In this document: positions 51,670 through 60,365 of the stretch, piece by piece
Layout of the letters: every line of letters starts with the position of its first letter
Position numbering within the stretch: the first letter of the stretch is position 1
Source of the DNA: Pelagibius sp037652055
Lineage (GTDB): Bacteria > Pseudomonadota > Alphaproteobacteria > Kiloniellales > Kiloniellaceae
Assembly (NCBI RefSeq): GCF_037652055.1
Contig: NZ_JBBKAH010000015.1
Coordinates: forward strand, 74,464-138,463
Direction: 5' to 3'
DNA: 64,000 nucleotides
The notes under the pieces: model-generated
What the model saw: the letters and a program-made list of their open reading frames with translations, nothing else
Database searches by the model: none
What the model was told of the DNA's origin: nothing
Position numbers and translations under genes: made by a program

Positions 51670-52350
51670 ATGCCGATCGGCTTTCGCATCCTGTCCCGCC
51701 CGCGCGTCGCGCCGAAGGCGCTCATCCAGGCCTTCGCAGTACTGCCCGTGGCCAATATCTCCGACAACATGAGCCGGCTCTCTGCCGGCGGCCCGCGGCT
51801 GCGCCCGATGCACGCCTCGGGCGGCATGGCCGGTCCCGCCCTCACGGTGCGGACGCGCCCCGGCGACAACCTCATGCTGCACAAGGCCATCGACATGGCC
51901 GAGCCGGGCGACGTGATCGTCGTCGATGCGGGGGGTGACCTGACCAACGCGCTGATCGGCGAACTGATGCTGTCCCATGCCAAAAAGCGCGGCGTGGCCG
52001 GCTTCGTCATCGACGGCGCCATTCGCGATGCCGAGGCCTGTGCGGCCATGAATCTGCCGACCTTTGCCGCGGGAGTCACCCACCGCGGTCCCTACAAGGA
52101 CGGCCCGGGCGAGATCAACGTTCCGGTCAGCCTGGACGGCATGGTCGTCGCGCCCGGCGACATCATGGTCGGCGACTGGGACGGCGTCCTGTCGGTGCCG
52201 CTCGATGAAGCCGAAGAGATCCTCAAGAAGACCCAGGCGAAGCAGGCGGCCGAAACGCGTCAGATGGCGGCGATCGCCGAAGGCACCAACGACCGCAGTT
52301 GGGTCGACGCCACGCTGAAGGAACGCGGCTGCGAGTTCCCCAACAACTAG
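51670..52350 (+). CDS. RraA-family protein (HMG aldolase-like)
   Basis: 226 residues from ATG 51670, which follows AAGGA; ATG 51664 is an alternative and overlaps the dehydrogenase stop. PGDVIVVDAGGDLTNALIGE and GVAGFVIDGAIRDAEAC are the conserved blocks, with the Arg-Asp pair of metal-dependent 4-hydroxy-4-methyl-2-oxoglutarate/oxaloacetate aldolases; the same fold also includes RNase E inhibitors. Next to a hydroxyacid dehydrogenase and a carboxylate transporter, an aldolase or decarboxylase role is favoured. Confidence 0.87.
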   Translation: MPIGFRILSRPRVAPKALIQAFAVLPVANISDNMSRLSAGGPRLRPMHASGGMAGPALTVRTRPGDNLMLHKAIDMAEPGDVIVVDAGGDLTNALIGELMLSHAKKRGVAGFVIDGAIRDAEACAAMNLPTFAAGVTHRGPYKDGPGEINVPVSLDGMVVAPGDIMVGDWDGVLSVPLDEAEEILKKTQAKQAAETRQMAAIAEGTNDRSWVDATLKERGCEFPNN

Positions 52351-52379
52351 AACGTCAAATCAAAAAAGGGAGGATACTT

Positions 52380-53336
52380 ATGTTTCGATATCTCCAGACA
52401 TCCGTGCTGGCGGCTGCGCTCACGCTCGCCTCGGGTGCGGCTCTGGCCGCCGGCTATCCGGAAAAGCCGATCACCGTCGTCGTCGGCTTCTCTGCCGGCG
52501 GCGGCACCGATGTCATGGCGCGCACCACGGCGCCCTTCATCGAAAAGTACCTCGGTGGAGGCGCCAGCCTCGTTGTCAAGAACGTCCCCGGTGCCAGCGG
52601 CCAGATCGGCATCACCGAGGTCGCAACGTCGGATGCGGACGGCTATACCCTGGGCACCTACAATTTGCCCGGTATGATGGCCCGCACCCTGGACCGCGAG
52701 GCCGACTACAGCGCCGACAGCTTCACGTTCCTGGCGAACGTGGTGAACGATCCCAATGTGATCGTCACCTCAAAGAAGAGCGGTCTGGACACGATGGACA
52801 AGCTGCTCGCTGAGGCGAAGGCCAACCCGCTCGCGGTTACGGTCGCCATGTCGAGTCTGGGCGGCGACGACCACTTCGCCCTGAACAAGCTGCAGAATCT
52901 GACTGGCACCGAGTTCACCATCGTGCCGTTCAAGGGTTCAGCGCCGGCGCGCACCGCGCTGATGGGCGGACACGTCGCCATGGCCATTCTCAATATCTCC
53001 GAGGTGGCGAACTTCCGCGACGAGCTGAACGTTCTCGGAGTGGCCAAGGCGGAGCGTTCGGAGTTCGCACCGAACCTGCCGACCTTCCGGGAGCAGGGTC
53101 TGGACCTGGTGAACGGCTCGATGCGCGGCTTCGTCGCGCCGGATGGCCTGCCCGAGGATGTCCGGTCGAAGCTGCTGGAGGCCTTCCGCCAGCTTGCCAA
53201 GGATCCCGAGTTCCTCAACGCGATGAAGGAAACCGCCAACCCGGTCGAGGTCGCCGTGGGTGACGACTTCAGGGCGCTCAATGCCGAGGTCTATGATCTG
53301 GCAAAGCAGGTCTGGGAAACCACGCCCTGGAACTGA
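52380..53336 (+). CDS. tctC: Tripartite tricarboxylate transporter substrate-binding protein (TctC/Bug family)
   Basis: 318 residues from ATG 52380 after GGGAGGA. The signal peptide ends at GAALAAGYP, and the mature start YPEKPITVVVGFSAGGGTDV is diagnostic for Bug proteins. Binds an organic acid in the periplasm and hands it to TctAB. The upstream frame shared with the RraA gene is not coding. Confidence 0.92.
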   Translation: MFRYLQTSVLAAALTLASGAALAAGYPEKPITVVVGFSAGGGTDVMARTTAPFIEKYLGGGASLVVKNVPGASGQIGITEVATSDADGYTLGTYNLPGMMARTLDREADYSADSFTFLANVVNDPNVIVTSKKSGLDTMDKLLAEAKANPLAVTVAMSSLGGDDHFALNKLQNLTGTEFTIVPFKGSAPARTALMGGHVAMAILNISEVANFRDELNVLGVAKAERSEFAPNLPTFREQGLDLVNGSMRGFVAPDGLPEDVRSKLLEAFRQLAKDPEFLNAMKETANPVEVAVGDDFRALNAEVYDLAKQVWETTPWN

Positions 53337-53400
53337 GCGAGGCCGGCGCGAGGGGATTTCCCCTCGCGCCGCTTTCTTCCTCTCTCACGGAGTCGGGGCC

Positions 53401-53862
53401 ATGCCCGAATCGCCTCTAAGTCGTCTCTGCCGCCCGGAATCATTGACGGCCATCGTCATAATCGCCGCCGCGGCCGCGTTCCTGGTGCCGACCGCGGCAC
53501 TGCGGCCGATCTCCGCCCTGCTGCCGGCGGCCATGCTCGTCGGCCTCATGGTTCTTTCGCTGGTCCTGCTGGTCTCCGACCAGCGCAAGGCCGCCGCCGG
53601 CGAGGCCGCCGAGCCCATGGCGGCTGCGCCGAAGCGGGTCATCGGCGCCTTCCTGCTGATCTTCGGCTACGCCATTTCGGTCGACTTCGTCGGCTTCTAT
53701 GCCAGCACCGCGGTGGCCATTCCGCTGGTGGCCTATGCCTTCGGGTTTCGCAACCTGCTGGGGCTGGTCGTAGCGACGCTGATCGTGGTTTCTGCCATCT
53801 ACCTGGTATTCGATTTCGCGATGTCCCTGGGTTTCCCCAGCGGCCGCCTCTGGCGGAGTTGA
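53401..53862 (+). CDS. tctB: Tripartite tricarboxylate transporter small membrane subunit
   Basis: 153 residues with four hydrophobic segments (AIVIIAAAAAFLVPT, LLPAAMLVGLMVLSLVLLV, VIGAFLLIFGYAISVDFVGF, NLLGLVVATLIVVSAIYLV). This matches the 4-TM TctB family in topology and position between tctC and tctA. Start ATG 53401. Confidence 0.88.
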   Translation: MPESPLSRLCRPESLTAIVIIAAAAAFLVPTAALRPISALLPAAMLVGLMVLSLVLLVSDQRKAAAGEAAEPMAAAPKRVIGAFLLIFGYAISVDFVGFYASTAVAIPLVAYAFGFRNLLGLVVATLIVVSAIYLVFDFAMSLGFPSGRLWRS

Positions 53863-53869
53863 GCCCCCG

Positions 53870-55378
53870 ATGTACGCCGATCTTCTGCATTCCCTGCCAG
53901 AGGTCCTTGGCCTCGCCAACTTCTTCGCGGTCGTAATCGGGGTCATCGCCGGGATCGTGGTTGGCGCCATGCCGGGCCTCAGTGCCACCATGGCGATCTC
54001 GGTCCTGGTGCCCTTCACCTTCGGCCTGGAGCCCCTGGTGGCCCTGGGTTTGATGGCGGGAATCTACAATGGCGCCATGTACGGCGGGGCGATCCCCGCG
54101 GTGCTGCTGCGCATCCCGGGCACGCCGGCGGCCGTCGCGACGACCTTCGACGGTTTTCCTATGGCGCAAAAGGGCGAGGGCGGTTTCGCGCTGCAGGTCG
54201 CCGTTGTCTCTTCGGCGATCGGCGGTATCGCCAGTGCTTTCGCGCTTATGCTGCTGGCGCCGCCGCTTTCTCAGGTGACGCTGCTGTTCGGCCCTGCGGA
54301 GGTCTTCTGGGTCGCCGTCTTCGGCCTCTGCAGCATCGTATTCCTGCTCGGCGGCAGTCCCATCAAGGGCCTGATCAGCGCCTGTTTCGGTGTCTTCGTA
54401 TCGGTCGTCGGCTCCGACCCGATCTACGGCGCCGACCGCTTTACCTTTGGCCAGCTCGAGCTGCTGGACGGCATCAGCATCGTCATCCTGCTGGTCGGCC
54501 TCTACGCCTTGCCGCCGGTGATCGATCTGCTGGAAATGCCGCTGAAGGCCGAAGCCCTTACCGGCAGCAAACTGGGGACCGAGTCCATCTGGCGCGCACT
54601 GCCGCGGATGAGGCGCTTCTGGAAGACCTGGCTGCGCTCCTCGCTGATCGGCATATGGATCGGCATCCTGCCCGGTGCCGGCGGCTCCATGGCGGCCTTC
54701 ATGTCCTACAACGAGGCGCGCCGCGCCAGCAGCACTCCCGAGACCTGGGGCAATGGCGAGCCCGAGGGCGTGGCGGCATCCGAGACGGCCAACAACGCGG
54801 ACACCGCCTCGGCCCTGATCCCCGCCCTGACCCTGGGCATCCCGGGCACGGCCGTTGCTGCGGTCATGCTGGGCGGCCTGCTGGTGCACGGGCTGCAGCC
54901 CGGGCCCATGCTGTTCCGCGAGAACCCGGATGTAGTCTTCGGATTCATGTGGCAGTTCCTCTTCGGCGCCATCCTTCTGATCTTCCTCGGCGGTTCTCTG
55001 GCGACCAACAGCTTCGCGAGGCTGCTCAAGCTGCCGCGCCCGCTGCTCGGTTCGGTGATCATCGTGCTCATGGTGATCGGCGTCTATTCGATCCACGGCC
55101 GTATGTTCGATGTCTACCTGATGCTCGGCTTCGGCGCCGTCGGCTACGTGATGGACAAGCTGAAGTTCCCGCTGCCGCCGGTCGTCCTCGGTCTCATCCT
55201 TGGCGCCTTCGCCGAAGAAAACCTACGCCTCGCCCTGCGCATCGGCCGCGGCGACTGGACCACGCTGTTCGCCAACACAACCAGCCTGGTGTTGGTCGCC
55301 CTGACGCTCGCCGTGATCCTGGGACCGACAGTGAAGCGCCGCTTCTTTCGTGCGCGTGACACGGGCAAGGAAAACTGA
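53870..55378 (+). CDS. tctA: Tripartite tricarboxylate transporter large membrane subunit
   Basis: 502 residues with about twelve helices. IVVGAMPGLSATMAISVLVP and GIYNGAMYGGAIPAVLLRIP with GTPAAVATTFDG are the two family signatures in the N-terminal half, and VAASETANNADTASALIPAL with GIPGTAVAAVMLG repeats them in the second half. It forms the channel of the secondary transporter with TctB and TctC. Starts 7 nt after tctB. Confidence 0.93.
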   Translation: MYADLLHSLPEVLGLANFFAVVIGVIAGIVVGAMPGLSATMAISVLVPFTFGLEPLVALGLMAGIYNGAMYGGAIPAVLLRIPGTPAAVATTFDGFPMAQKGEGGFALQVAVVSSAIGGIASAFALMLLAPPLSQVTLLFGPAEVFWVAVFGLCSIVFLLGGSPIKGLISACFGVFVSVVGSDPIYGADRFTFGQLELLDGISIVILLVGLYALPPVIDLLEMPLKAEALTGSKLGTESIWRALPRMRRFWKTWLRSSLIGIWIGILPGAGGSMAAFMSYNEARRASSTPETWGNGEPEGVAASETANNADTASALIPALTLGIPGTAVAAVMLGGLLVHGLQPGPMLFRENPDVVFGFMWQFLFGAILLIFLGGSLATNSFARLLKLPRPLLGSVIIVLMVIGVYSIHGRMFDVYLMLGFGAVGYVMDKLKFPLPPVVLGLILGAFAEENLRLALRIGRGDWTTLFANTTSLVLVALTLAVILGPTVKRRFFRARDTGKEN

Positions 55379-55536
55379 CTGCCGGCGGCCATCCCAACAC
55401 TGTACTGACAGCTCTTTTCGTAGCGTACTGCGCGTGCGCAGAGAACGTCGCCTCCTGGCACATAGGCGACGTTCGATTGAGCCGCAGCGATACCTCGACC
55501 GACACCACCCGCAGCTTTCCGAAGCCCCGCGCGCAC
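55379..55536. other. Non-coding sequence after tctA
   Basis: No gene seen. It runs from the tctA stop to the relics described next; codon pattern is lost on both strands. Confidence 0.5.
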
Positions 55537-55631
55537 TCAGCCGATTGGCACCGGCACCAGGAACGCAGTGGCGAGGCCGTTGAGGCCCTTGGCGACGCCG
55601 GCGACGGTGCCGGCAACCTCGTTGACGTGGG
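55537..55631 (-). pseudogene. Relic of an lrgB-like gene (3' end)
   Basis: The minus strand reads VNEVAGTVAGVAKGLNGLAT then AFLVPVPIG-stop, nearly identical in plan to the end of the intact lrgB at 57796-58515 (SEVAGTFAGVAMGLNGLATA). Only about 31 codons remain and the rest of the gene is missing. It ends at TGA 55539-55537. Confidence 0.8.
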
Positions 55632-55634
55632 GGT

Positions 55635-55718
55635 GCCGCGGCGTTCCTGGTGACGCCCGGTGATCCCTTCATCGTCATTTGCCGCGAGCGCGCGCCCGCC
55701 GTACGCCTCTGCCATTAG
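55635..55718 (+). pseudogene. Relic of a MocR-type regulator (3' part)
   Basis: The plus strand reads LVTPGDPFIVICRERAPAVR then LCH-stop, matching the C-terminal part of the intact MocR protein (LVTPSDPFMVGRRESAPAVR). Only about 27 codons remain; the upstream part is missing. Its truncated side abuts the truncated side of the lrgB relic within 3 nt, and the AraC-type gene ends just after it. Confidence 0.78.
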
Positions 55719-55725
55719 CGCGCGG

Positions 55726-57579
55726 TCATTCCGCCGTTTCGGCCAGCGGCTGGGTGCCGACTTTCGCGGCCTTGAGGGAATCGCTGGGCGATTCTCCAAA
55801 GTGCTGCCGGTAGAGCTTGGCGAAATGACCGGCGCTGGCGAAGCCGCTGGCGTAGGCGACCTGCGCGACCGTGGCGGGCCGGCGCTGGTGAATGAAGGCC
55901 CGGGCGTGGTCCAGGCGGACGGCACGGATCAGGGCGGCCGGCGACAGGTTGCAGTCCTCCTTCAAGCGGCGCCCGAGAGTCTTTTCGCTCATCCCCAGGG
56001 CGGCGGCCAACTGCCGGCTGCCGAAACCTTCCTGGCTTATGTTTTCGCGCACCTGCTCGACCGCGGTCTGTGCGAAAGACGGCCAGCCGCGCGCGGCGGG
56101 CCGGCTCTGCGCCTGGGCCTGGGCCTGGGCCTGGGCCTGGGCCTGCAGGCCCGCTTCCAGCGCCTCGATCCGGTCGCCGCTCGCCTGCAGGGCTTTGGCC
56201 TGCGCGGCGGCGGTCCGGCGCGCCGCCGCCGCTTCCCGCAGCGCCGCCTGCCTTTGTACCCGGATCGATTTCACCATGATCGAGATGGCCAGCGCCATGA
56301 AGGCCACCTCGCCCAGAATGGCGAAGTAGAAGGCCCAGTCCGTCGGCTGCGCCAGCACGAGGTCGAAGGCGGACTCCGCCGTGGCGATCGGGATCGGATT
56401 GTTGAAGAAATAGTAGGCGACGAAGAGGCCCAGGGTGAGCGAGAGCAGCGATCCCAGGATCGGTCCGGCCTGCGGCAGCCCTTCGCGCAGCTTCAGCAGG
56501 CAGACACCAAGCAGAACGATCGGACTGCCGAAGTAGGCGAGGTGCAGCGGCTCGGCCCAGTTCCAGGGATCGAAGACGGCGAGAACGCCGGCGGCCAGCG
56601 TTGCCGCCGACAGAGCCGAGAGCAGTCCGCGGCGCCACCGCGCGTCCGCGTCTATCTCCAGCAGAATGCGGCAGTACTGGATGTTGGCGAAGACGGCGAG
56701 AGCGGCCCAGAAGTCAGCCGCGCGCATCAGCACGGTCACCGGCAGAGTGGAGCCGAAGATCTGGCTGAACCAGCCGTCGAAGAAAAACGGATAGCCGAAC
56801 TGGCACAGCATGTAGAGCAGGTAGTACTTGAAGAACCGCGCCTCGATGTGGCGGAACAGGATGACGCTGACCAGCGCGATGGCCGCCACGAAGCCGAGGA
56901 AGACCGCCGACATCGCCATCGACAGCGCGGACCACGAGACGAACAGCTCCGCCGGCCCGACAAGCGGCGTCACCGAGGGGTTGAAGGTGCCCGAAAGGCG
57001 CAGGTAGTAGGTCTTCTCCCGGCCCGGCGCGACGTCCAAGGCGAGGACGGTCTTGATCGGAACGCCCAGACGCTGATCCGTGGGAACGGTCCGGCCCTTG
57101 CGCAGCAGCGGGACAAGCGCCGCGCCGCGCTGCTCGTACAGGATCACCTCGTCGAAGATGGTCTCGGCGAAGGCAACCGCCCATGCGCCCTGGATGACAC
57201 CGCCTGCCGCAATCCCGCCGCCCGGCCTTGCAGCCGTGAAGCGCAGCCAGAGCGTCTCGCCGGGCGGGGGTGCGGGAAAGATCCCGTCGCAGGGGCCGGG
57301 CCGGAAAGCCTGCGCCGCGATGCTGGCCGCGCCAGCGCGGCCGCCGGGATCGCGGAAGAACGCCGCCGCCAGCGCCCGCACCCGGCCTTCCGGGGAGGGC
57401 GAGAGGACGTTCACGGCGGTCCCGCCGGACTCCGGCACGGCGGTCCCGCTGGACTCCGGACAGACCGCCGCCGCCGGCCCCTGCCCCTGCCCCTCGGCAA
57501 CGGCATGCGGTGCCGGGAGGGCGATCAGGACCAGGGCTGCCAGGACGAGGCTGATCGGCAGGCAGCGAATATGGACCAT
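55726..57579 (-). CDS. 7TM-DISM receptor fused to an AraC-type DNA-binding domain
   Basis: 617 residues from ATG 57579 (a longer TTG start at 57615 is less likely). Signal peptide (LPISLVLAALVLIALPAPHA), an extracellular sensory domain (about 70-215, with GETLWLRFTA), seven transmembrane helices (about 220-425), an Ala/Gln-rich coiled-coil with a (QA)n repeat, and a C-terminal AraC helix-turn-helix (FGSRQLAAALGMSEKTLGRR and VAQVAYASGFASAGHFAKLY). Such hybrids join outside sensing to direct DNA binding at the membrane. The ligand is unknown. Genes next to it (relics, lrgAB) are candidate targets. Confidence 0.88.
   Translation of the reverse strand: MVHIRCLPISLVLAALVLIALPAPHAVAEGQGQGPAAAVCPESSGTAVPESGGTAVNVLSPSPEGRVRALAAAFFRDPGGRAGAASIAAQAFRPGPCDGIFPAPPPGETLWLRFTAARPGGGIAAGGVIQGAWAVAFAETIFDEVILYEQRGAALVPLLRKGRTVPTDQRLGVPIKTVLALDVAPGREKTYYLRLSGTFNPSVTPLVGPAELFVSWSALSMAMSAVFLGFVAAIALVSVILFRHIEARFFKYYLLYMLCQFGYPFFFDGWFSQIFGSTLPVTVLMRAADFWAALAVFANIQYCRILLEIDADARWRRGLLSALSAATLAAGVLAVFDPWNWAEPLHLAYFGSPIVLLGVCLLKLREGLPQAGPILGSLLSLTLGLFVAYYFFNNPIPIATAESAFDLVLAQPTDWAFYFAILGEVAFMALAISIMVKSIRVQRQAALREAAAARRTAAAQAKALQASGDRIEALEAGLQAQAQAQAQAQAQSRPAARGWPSFAQTAVEQVRENISQEGFGSRQLAAALGMSEKTLGRRLKEDCNLSPAALIRAVRLDHARAFIHQRRPATVAQVAYASGFASAGHFAKLYRQHFGESPSDSLKAAKVGTQPLAETAE
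56111..56146. repeat. Hexanucleotide tandem repeat inside the 7TM/AraC gene
   Basis: Five perfect GCCTGG units and a sixth ending GCCTGC, coding on the minus strand for a run of Gln-Ala dipeptides in the linker before the DNA-binding domain. Each unit adds two residues, so copy-number changes keep the frame. Confidence 0.9.
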
Positions 57580-57662
57580 GGAATGAAACCTTAAGCCGAT
57601 AACCTGCCCGGGCAAGCAGGCATTGGCGTTAAGGCGACGCGCGATTTTCGGTCACTCTCGCC

Positions 57663-57703
57663 CGCAAATCGGACAACCCCCTGATTTGCGGTCCCAATTG
57701 TCC
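57663..57703. promoter_or_regulatory. Interleaved dyads upstream of the 7TM/AraC gene
   Basis: CGCAAATC (57663-57670) pairs with GATTTGCG (57683-57690), and GGACAA (57671-57676) with TTGTCC (57698-57703), giving an A-B-A'-B' arrangement. It lies in the gap between the regulator start and the lrgB stop, so it could be the regulator's own operator. Confidence 0.45.
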
Positions 57704-57741
57704 GCCGTGAGGAGCACGCGGGCCATAGAGTTCACCGGGGG

Positions 57742-57762
57742 GGCGTCTCGAAGCACGAGGTG
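57742..57762. repeat. Half copy of the family A variant repeat
   Basis: GCGTCTCGAAGCACGAGGTGC repeats the right half of the variant at 41628-41681 (read on its other strand). The left half is missing. It sits just after the lrgB stop region, between it and the 7TM/AraC promoter. Confidence 0.65.
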
Positions 57763-57795
57763 CATCGGGCCGTCAGGCCATTTTCAGCAGCCCTG

Positions 57796-58515
57796 CTAGC
57801 GCACCCAGTCGATCAGCAGAGGGACCAGGAAAGCCGTCGCCAGGCCGTTGAGGCCCATGGCGACGCCGGCGAAGGTGCCGGCGACCTCGCTGACGTGGAA
57901 GGCGCGGGCGGTGCCGATGCCGTGCGCGGCCACGCCGGCGGCGAAGCCGCGCGCGCGCCAGTCGCGGATGCCGAGCGCGTTCAGCACCGGCGTCGCCAGC
58001 ATGGCGCCGAGAATGCCGGTCAGGATCACCAGCACCGCGGTCAGCGACGGCAGGCCGCCGATGCGCTCCGAAATGCCCATGGCGATCGGCGTGGTGACCG
58101 ACTTGGGCGCCAGCGAGGCCAGGGTCTCGAAGCTGGCGCCGAGCAGCGCGGCGACACCCAGCGCCGTGCCCACCGCCGTCACGGCGCCGGCGAGGAGCGC
58201 CACCAGCATGGGCAGGAAGACCGCGCGCACCTTGCCGAAGTGGCTGTAGAGCGGCACGGCCAGCGCGATGGTCGCGGGGCCGAGCAGGAAGTGGACGAAC
58301 TGCGCGCCCTCGAAGTAGGTCTGGTACTCGGTGCCGGTCGCCGTCAGCAGCGCCACCAGCATCACCACGGCGATGGCGACGGGATTGAGCAGAGGGTTCA
58401 GCTTGGCGCGCTCGTAGAGCCACTGCGCGGCGACGTAGGCGGCGAGCGTCACCGTCAGCCACAGCAGCGGGCCGGTGCGCAGGTAGACCCAGATGTCGCT
58501 GAACTCGGCGATCAC
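57796..58515 (-). CDS. lrgB: LrgB-family membrane protein
   Basis: 239 residues with about six to seven hydrophobic segments. LNPVAIAVVMLVALLTATG, FLLGPATIALAVPLY, APKSVTTPIAMGISERIGG and GTARAFHVSEVAGTFAGVAM are the conserved LrgB/CidB blocks. The pair LrgAB is a holin-like or pyruvate/acid transport system in other bacteria. Overlaps lrgA by 4 nt. Confidence 0.9.
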   Translation of the reverse strand: MIAEFSDIWVYLRTGPLLWLTVTLAAYVAAQWLYERAKLNPLLNPVAIAVVMLVALLTATGTEYQTYFEGAQFVHFLLGPATIALAVPLYSHFGKVRAVFLPMLVALLAGAVTAVGTALGVAALLGASFETLASLAPKSVTTPIAMGISERIGGLPSLTAVLVILTGILGAMLATPVLNALGIRDWRARGFAAGVAAHGIGTARAFHVSEVAGTFAGVAMGLNGLATAFLVPLLIDWVR

Positions 58516-58886
58516 GTAGTTCCGCCCCCCGCGCTTTCATCGTCGAGCTTCATGAGGCGGATCATGCCGCGCATGACGGCGGCGGTGACGACGATGGTGG
58601 CAACGGAACTGACCAGCAGCGCGGCGGCGATGGCGAGCCACTCCGCCTCGATGCGCTGAAGGTGCTGCAGCACGCCGACGCCGGCCGGCACGAAGAGCAG
58701 CGAGAAGTGCTTCAAGAGGCCGCCGGCGGTGCTGTCGAGAGTGGCGGGCACGCGGCGCCGCAGTGCCAGCAGGACCAGCAGCAGAACGAGGCCGAGCACC
58801 GGGCCCGGCACCGGCAGGTCGAGGAGGCGCACCGCCGCCTCACCGAACAACTGGCACAGCAGCAGGGCGGTCAGCGCGGCGAGCAT
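58512..58886 (-). CDS. lrgA: LrgA/CidA-family membrane protein
   Basis: 124 residues, four hydrophobic segments. LFGEAAVRLLDLPVPGPVLG and LKHFSLLFVPAGVGVLQHLQ are the family blocks. First gene of the lrgAB pair; ATGA overlap. Confidence 0.9.
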   Translation of the reverse strand: MLAALTALLLCQLFGEAAVRLLDLPVPGPVLGLVLLLVLLALRRRVPATLDSTAGGLLKHFSLLFVPAGVGVLQHLQRIEAEWLAIAAALLVSSVATIVVTAAVMRGMIRLMKLDDESAGGGTT

Positions 58887-58912
58887 GGCGCCAGCCTATC
58901 TCCTTTGATGAG

Positions 58913-60259
58913 TCAGCCCGCCCGCTTTTCGATGCTCTGGCAGATGCTGCCGACCACCTGGTCGATCAGCGCCTTGTCCTCGCCCTCCGCCATGACGCGG
59001 ATCAGCGGCTCGGTGCCCGACTTGCGGATCAGCAGGCGCCCGCTCTCGCCCAGGCGCTTCTCGCCGTCGCGGATCGCCGCCTGCACCGCGCCGTCTTCCA
59101 GCGGCGCGCCGCCGTTGAAGCGCACGTTGCGCAGCAGCTGAGGCAGAGGATCGAACAGCCGCGTCACCGCGCTGGGCGCCTCGTCGGCCTGCACCACCAC
59201 CGCCAGCACCTGCAGCGCGGCGATGAGGCCGTCGCCGGTGGTGGCGAAGTCGCTGAGCACGATGTGGCCGGACTGCTCGCCGCCGACGTTGTAGCCGCTG
59301 GCGCGCATCTTCTCGACCACGTAGCGGTCGCCGACCGGCGTGCGCACCAAACCGATGCCGAGATCCTGCAGGTAGCGCTCCAGCCCCAGGTTCGACATCA
59401 CCGTCGCGACCACCGCGCCGCCGCTGAGACGGCCGTCCTGCAGCCACGAGCGCGCGACCAGCGCCATCACCTGATCGCCGTCGACCACGTTGCCCTTTTC
59501 GTCGGCCAGGATGACGCGGTCGGCGTCGCCGTCCAGCGCGATGCCGAAGTCGGCGCCGTGGGTCACCACGGCCTCCTGCATGCGCGCCGGATCGGTGGCG
59601 CCGCAGCGTTGGTTGATGTTGAAGCCGTCGGGATAGACGCCGATCGGCACCACCTCGGCGCCCAGTTCGTAGAGCACCTTGGGGGCGACCTTGTAGGCGG
59701 CACCGTTGGCGCAGTCGATCACGATCTTCAGGCCGTCGAGGCGCAGGCCGCGCGGAAAGCTGCTTTTCACGAATTCGATGTAGCGGCCGTGGCCGCTCTC
59801 GTCGAGGCGCTGGGCGCGGCCGAGCTGGTGCGGCGGCGCCAGCTCGCAGCAGCCGTTGTCGATGCGCGCCTCGATCTCGTGCTCGACCTCGTCCGAGAGC
59901 TTGAAGCCGTCGGGCCCGAACAGCTTGATGCCGTTGTCCTCGTAAGGGTTGTGCGAGGCGGAGATCATCACGCCGAGGTCGGCGCGCAGGGAACGCGTCA
60001 GCATGCCGACCGCCGGGGTCGGCAGCGGCCCCAGCATCACCACGTCCATGCCGACCGAGACGAAGCCGGCGGCCATCGCCGGCTCCAGCATGTAGCCGGA
60101 GAGCCGGGTGTCCTTGCCGATCACCACCGTGTGCCGGTGGTCGCCGCGCATGAACTGGCGGCCCGCCGCCTTGGCGACGGCCAGGGCGGTCTCGGCGGTG
60201 ATCGGTTCCTTGTTGGCGGTGCCGCGGATCCCGTCGGTCCCAAAAAGCTTGCGTGTCAT
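58913..60259 (-). CDS. glmM: Phosphoglucosamine mutase
   Basis: 448 residues from ATG 60259. Converts glucosamine-6-P to glucosamine-1-P for peptidoglycan and LPS. KLFGTDGIRGTANKEPIT starts the chain, the phosphorylated Ser is in GVMISASHNPYEDNGIKLFG, and the metal loop is ALDGDADRVILADEKGN. Downstream of folP by 106 bp on the same strand, a conserved alphaproteobacterial order after ftsH. Confidence 0.96.
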   Translation of the reverse strand: MTRKLFGTDGIRGTANKEPITAETALAVAKAAGRQFMRGDHRHTVVIGKDTRLSGYMLEPAMAAGFVSVGMDVVMLGPLPTPAVGMLTRSLRADLGVMISASHNPYEDNGIKLFGPDGFKLSDEVEHEIEARIDNGCCELAPPHQLGRAQRLDESGHGRYIEFVKSSFPRGLRLDGLKIVIDCANGAAYKVAPKVLYELGAEVVPIGVYPDGFNINQRCGATDPARMQEAVVTHGADFGIALDGDADRVILADEKGNVVDGDQVMALVARSWLQDGRLSGGAVVATVMSNLGLERYLQDLGIGLVRTPVGDRYVVEKMRASGYNVGGEQSGHIVLSDFATTGDGLIAALQVLAVVVQADEAPSAVTRLFDPLPQLLRNVRFNGGAPLEDGAVQAAIRDGEKRLGESGRLLIRKSGTEPLIRVMAEGEDKALIDQVVGSICQSIEKRAG

Positions 60260-60334
60260 CCTGAGGTCCTGGTGCAAGTCCGGCTGCTCAAATCTCAACG
60301 ACGTCCTTATAGCAGAGCGCGCCCGTCAATTCCG

Positions 60335-60358
60335 TTAAAGGAGAGGCCCTCCCCTTAA
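60335..60358. promoter_or_regulatory. Imperfect palindrome between folP and glmM
   Basis: TTAAAGGAGAGG faces CCCTCCCCTTAA, a 24-nt imperfect inverted repeat just after the folP stop. It may be a weak attenuator or processing site in the folP-glmM message. Confidence 0.35.
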
Positions 60359-60365
60359 GAGTGGG

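Noticed and set aside
56111..56146. Assembly artefact in the GCCTGG repeat
   Set aside because: The repeat keeps the reading frame of an otherwise intact regulator and encodes a plausible helical linker, so a real repeat is more likely.
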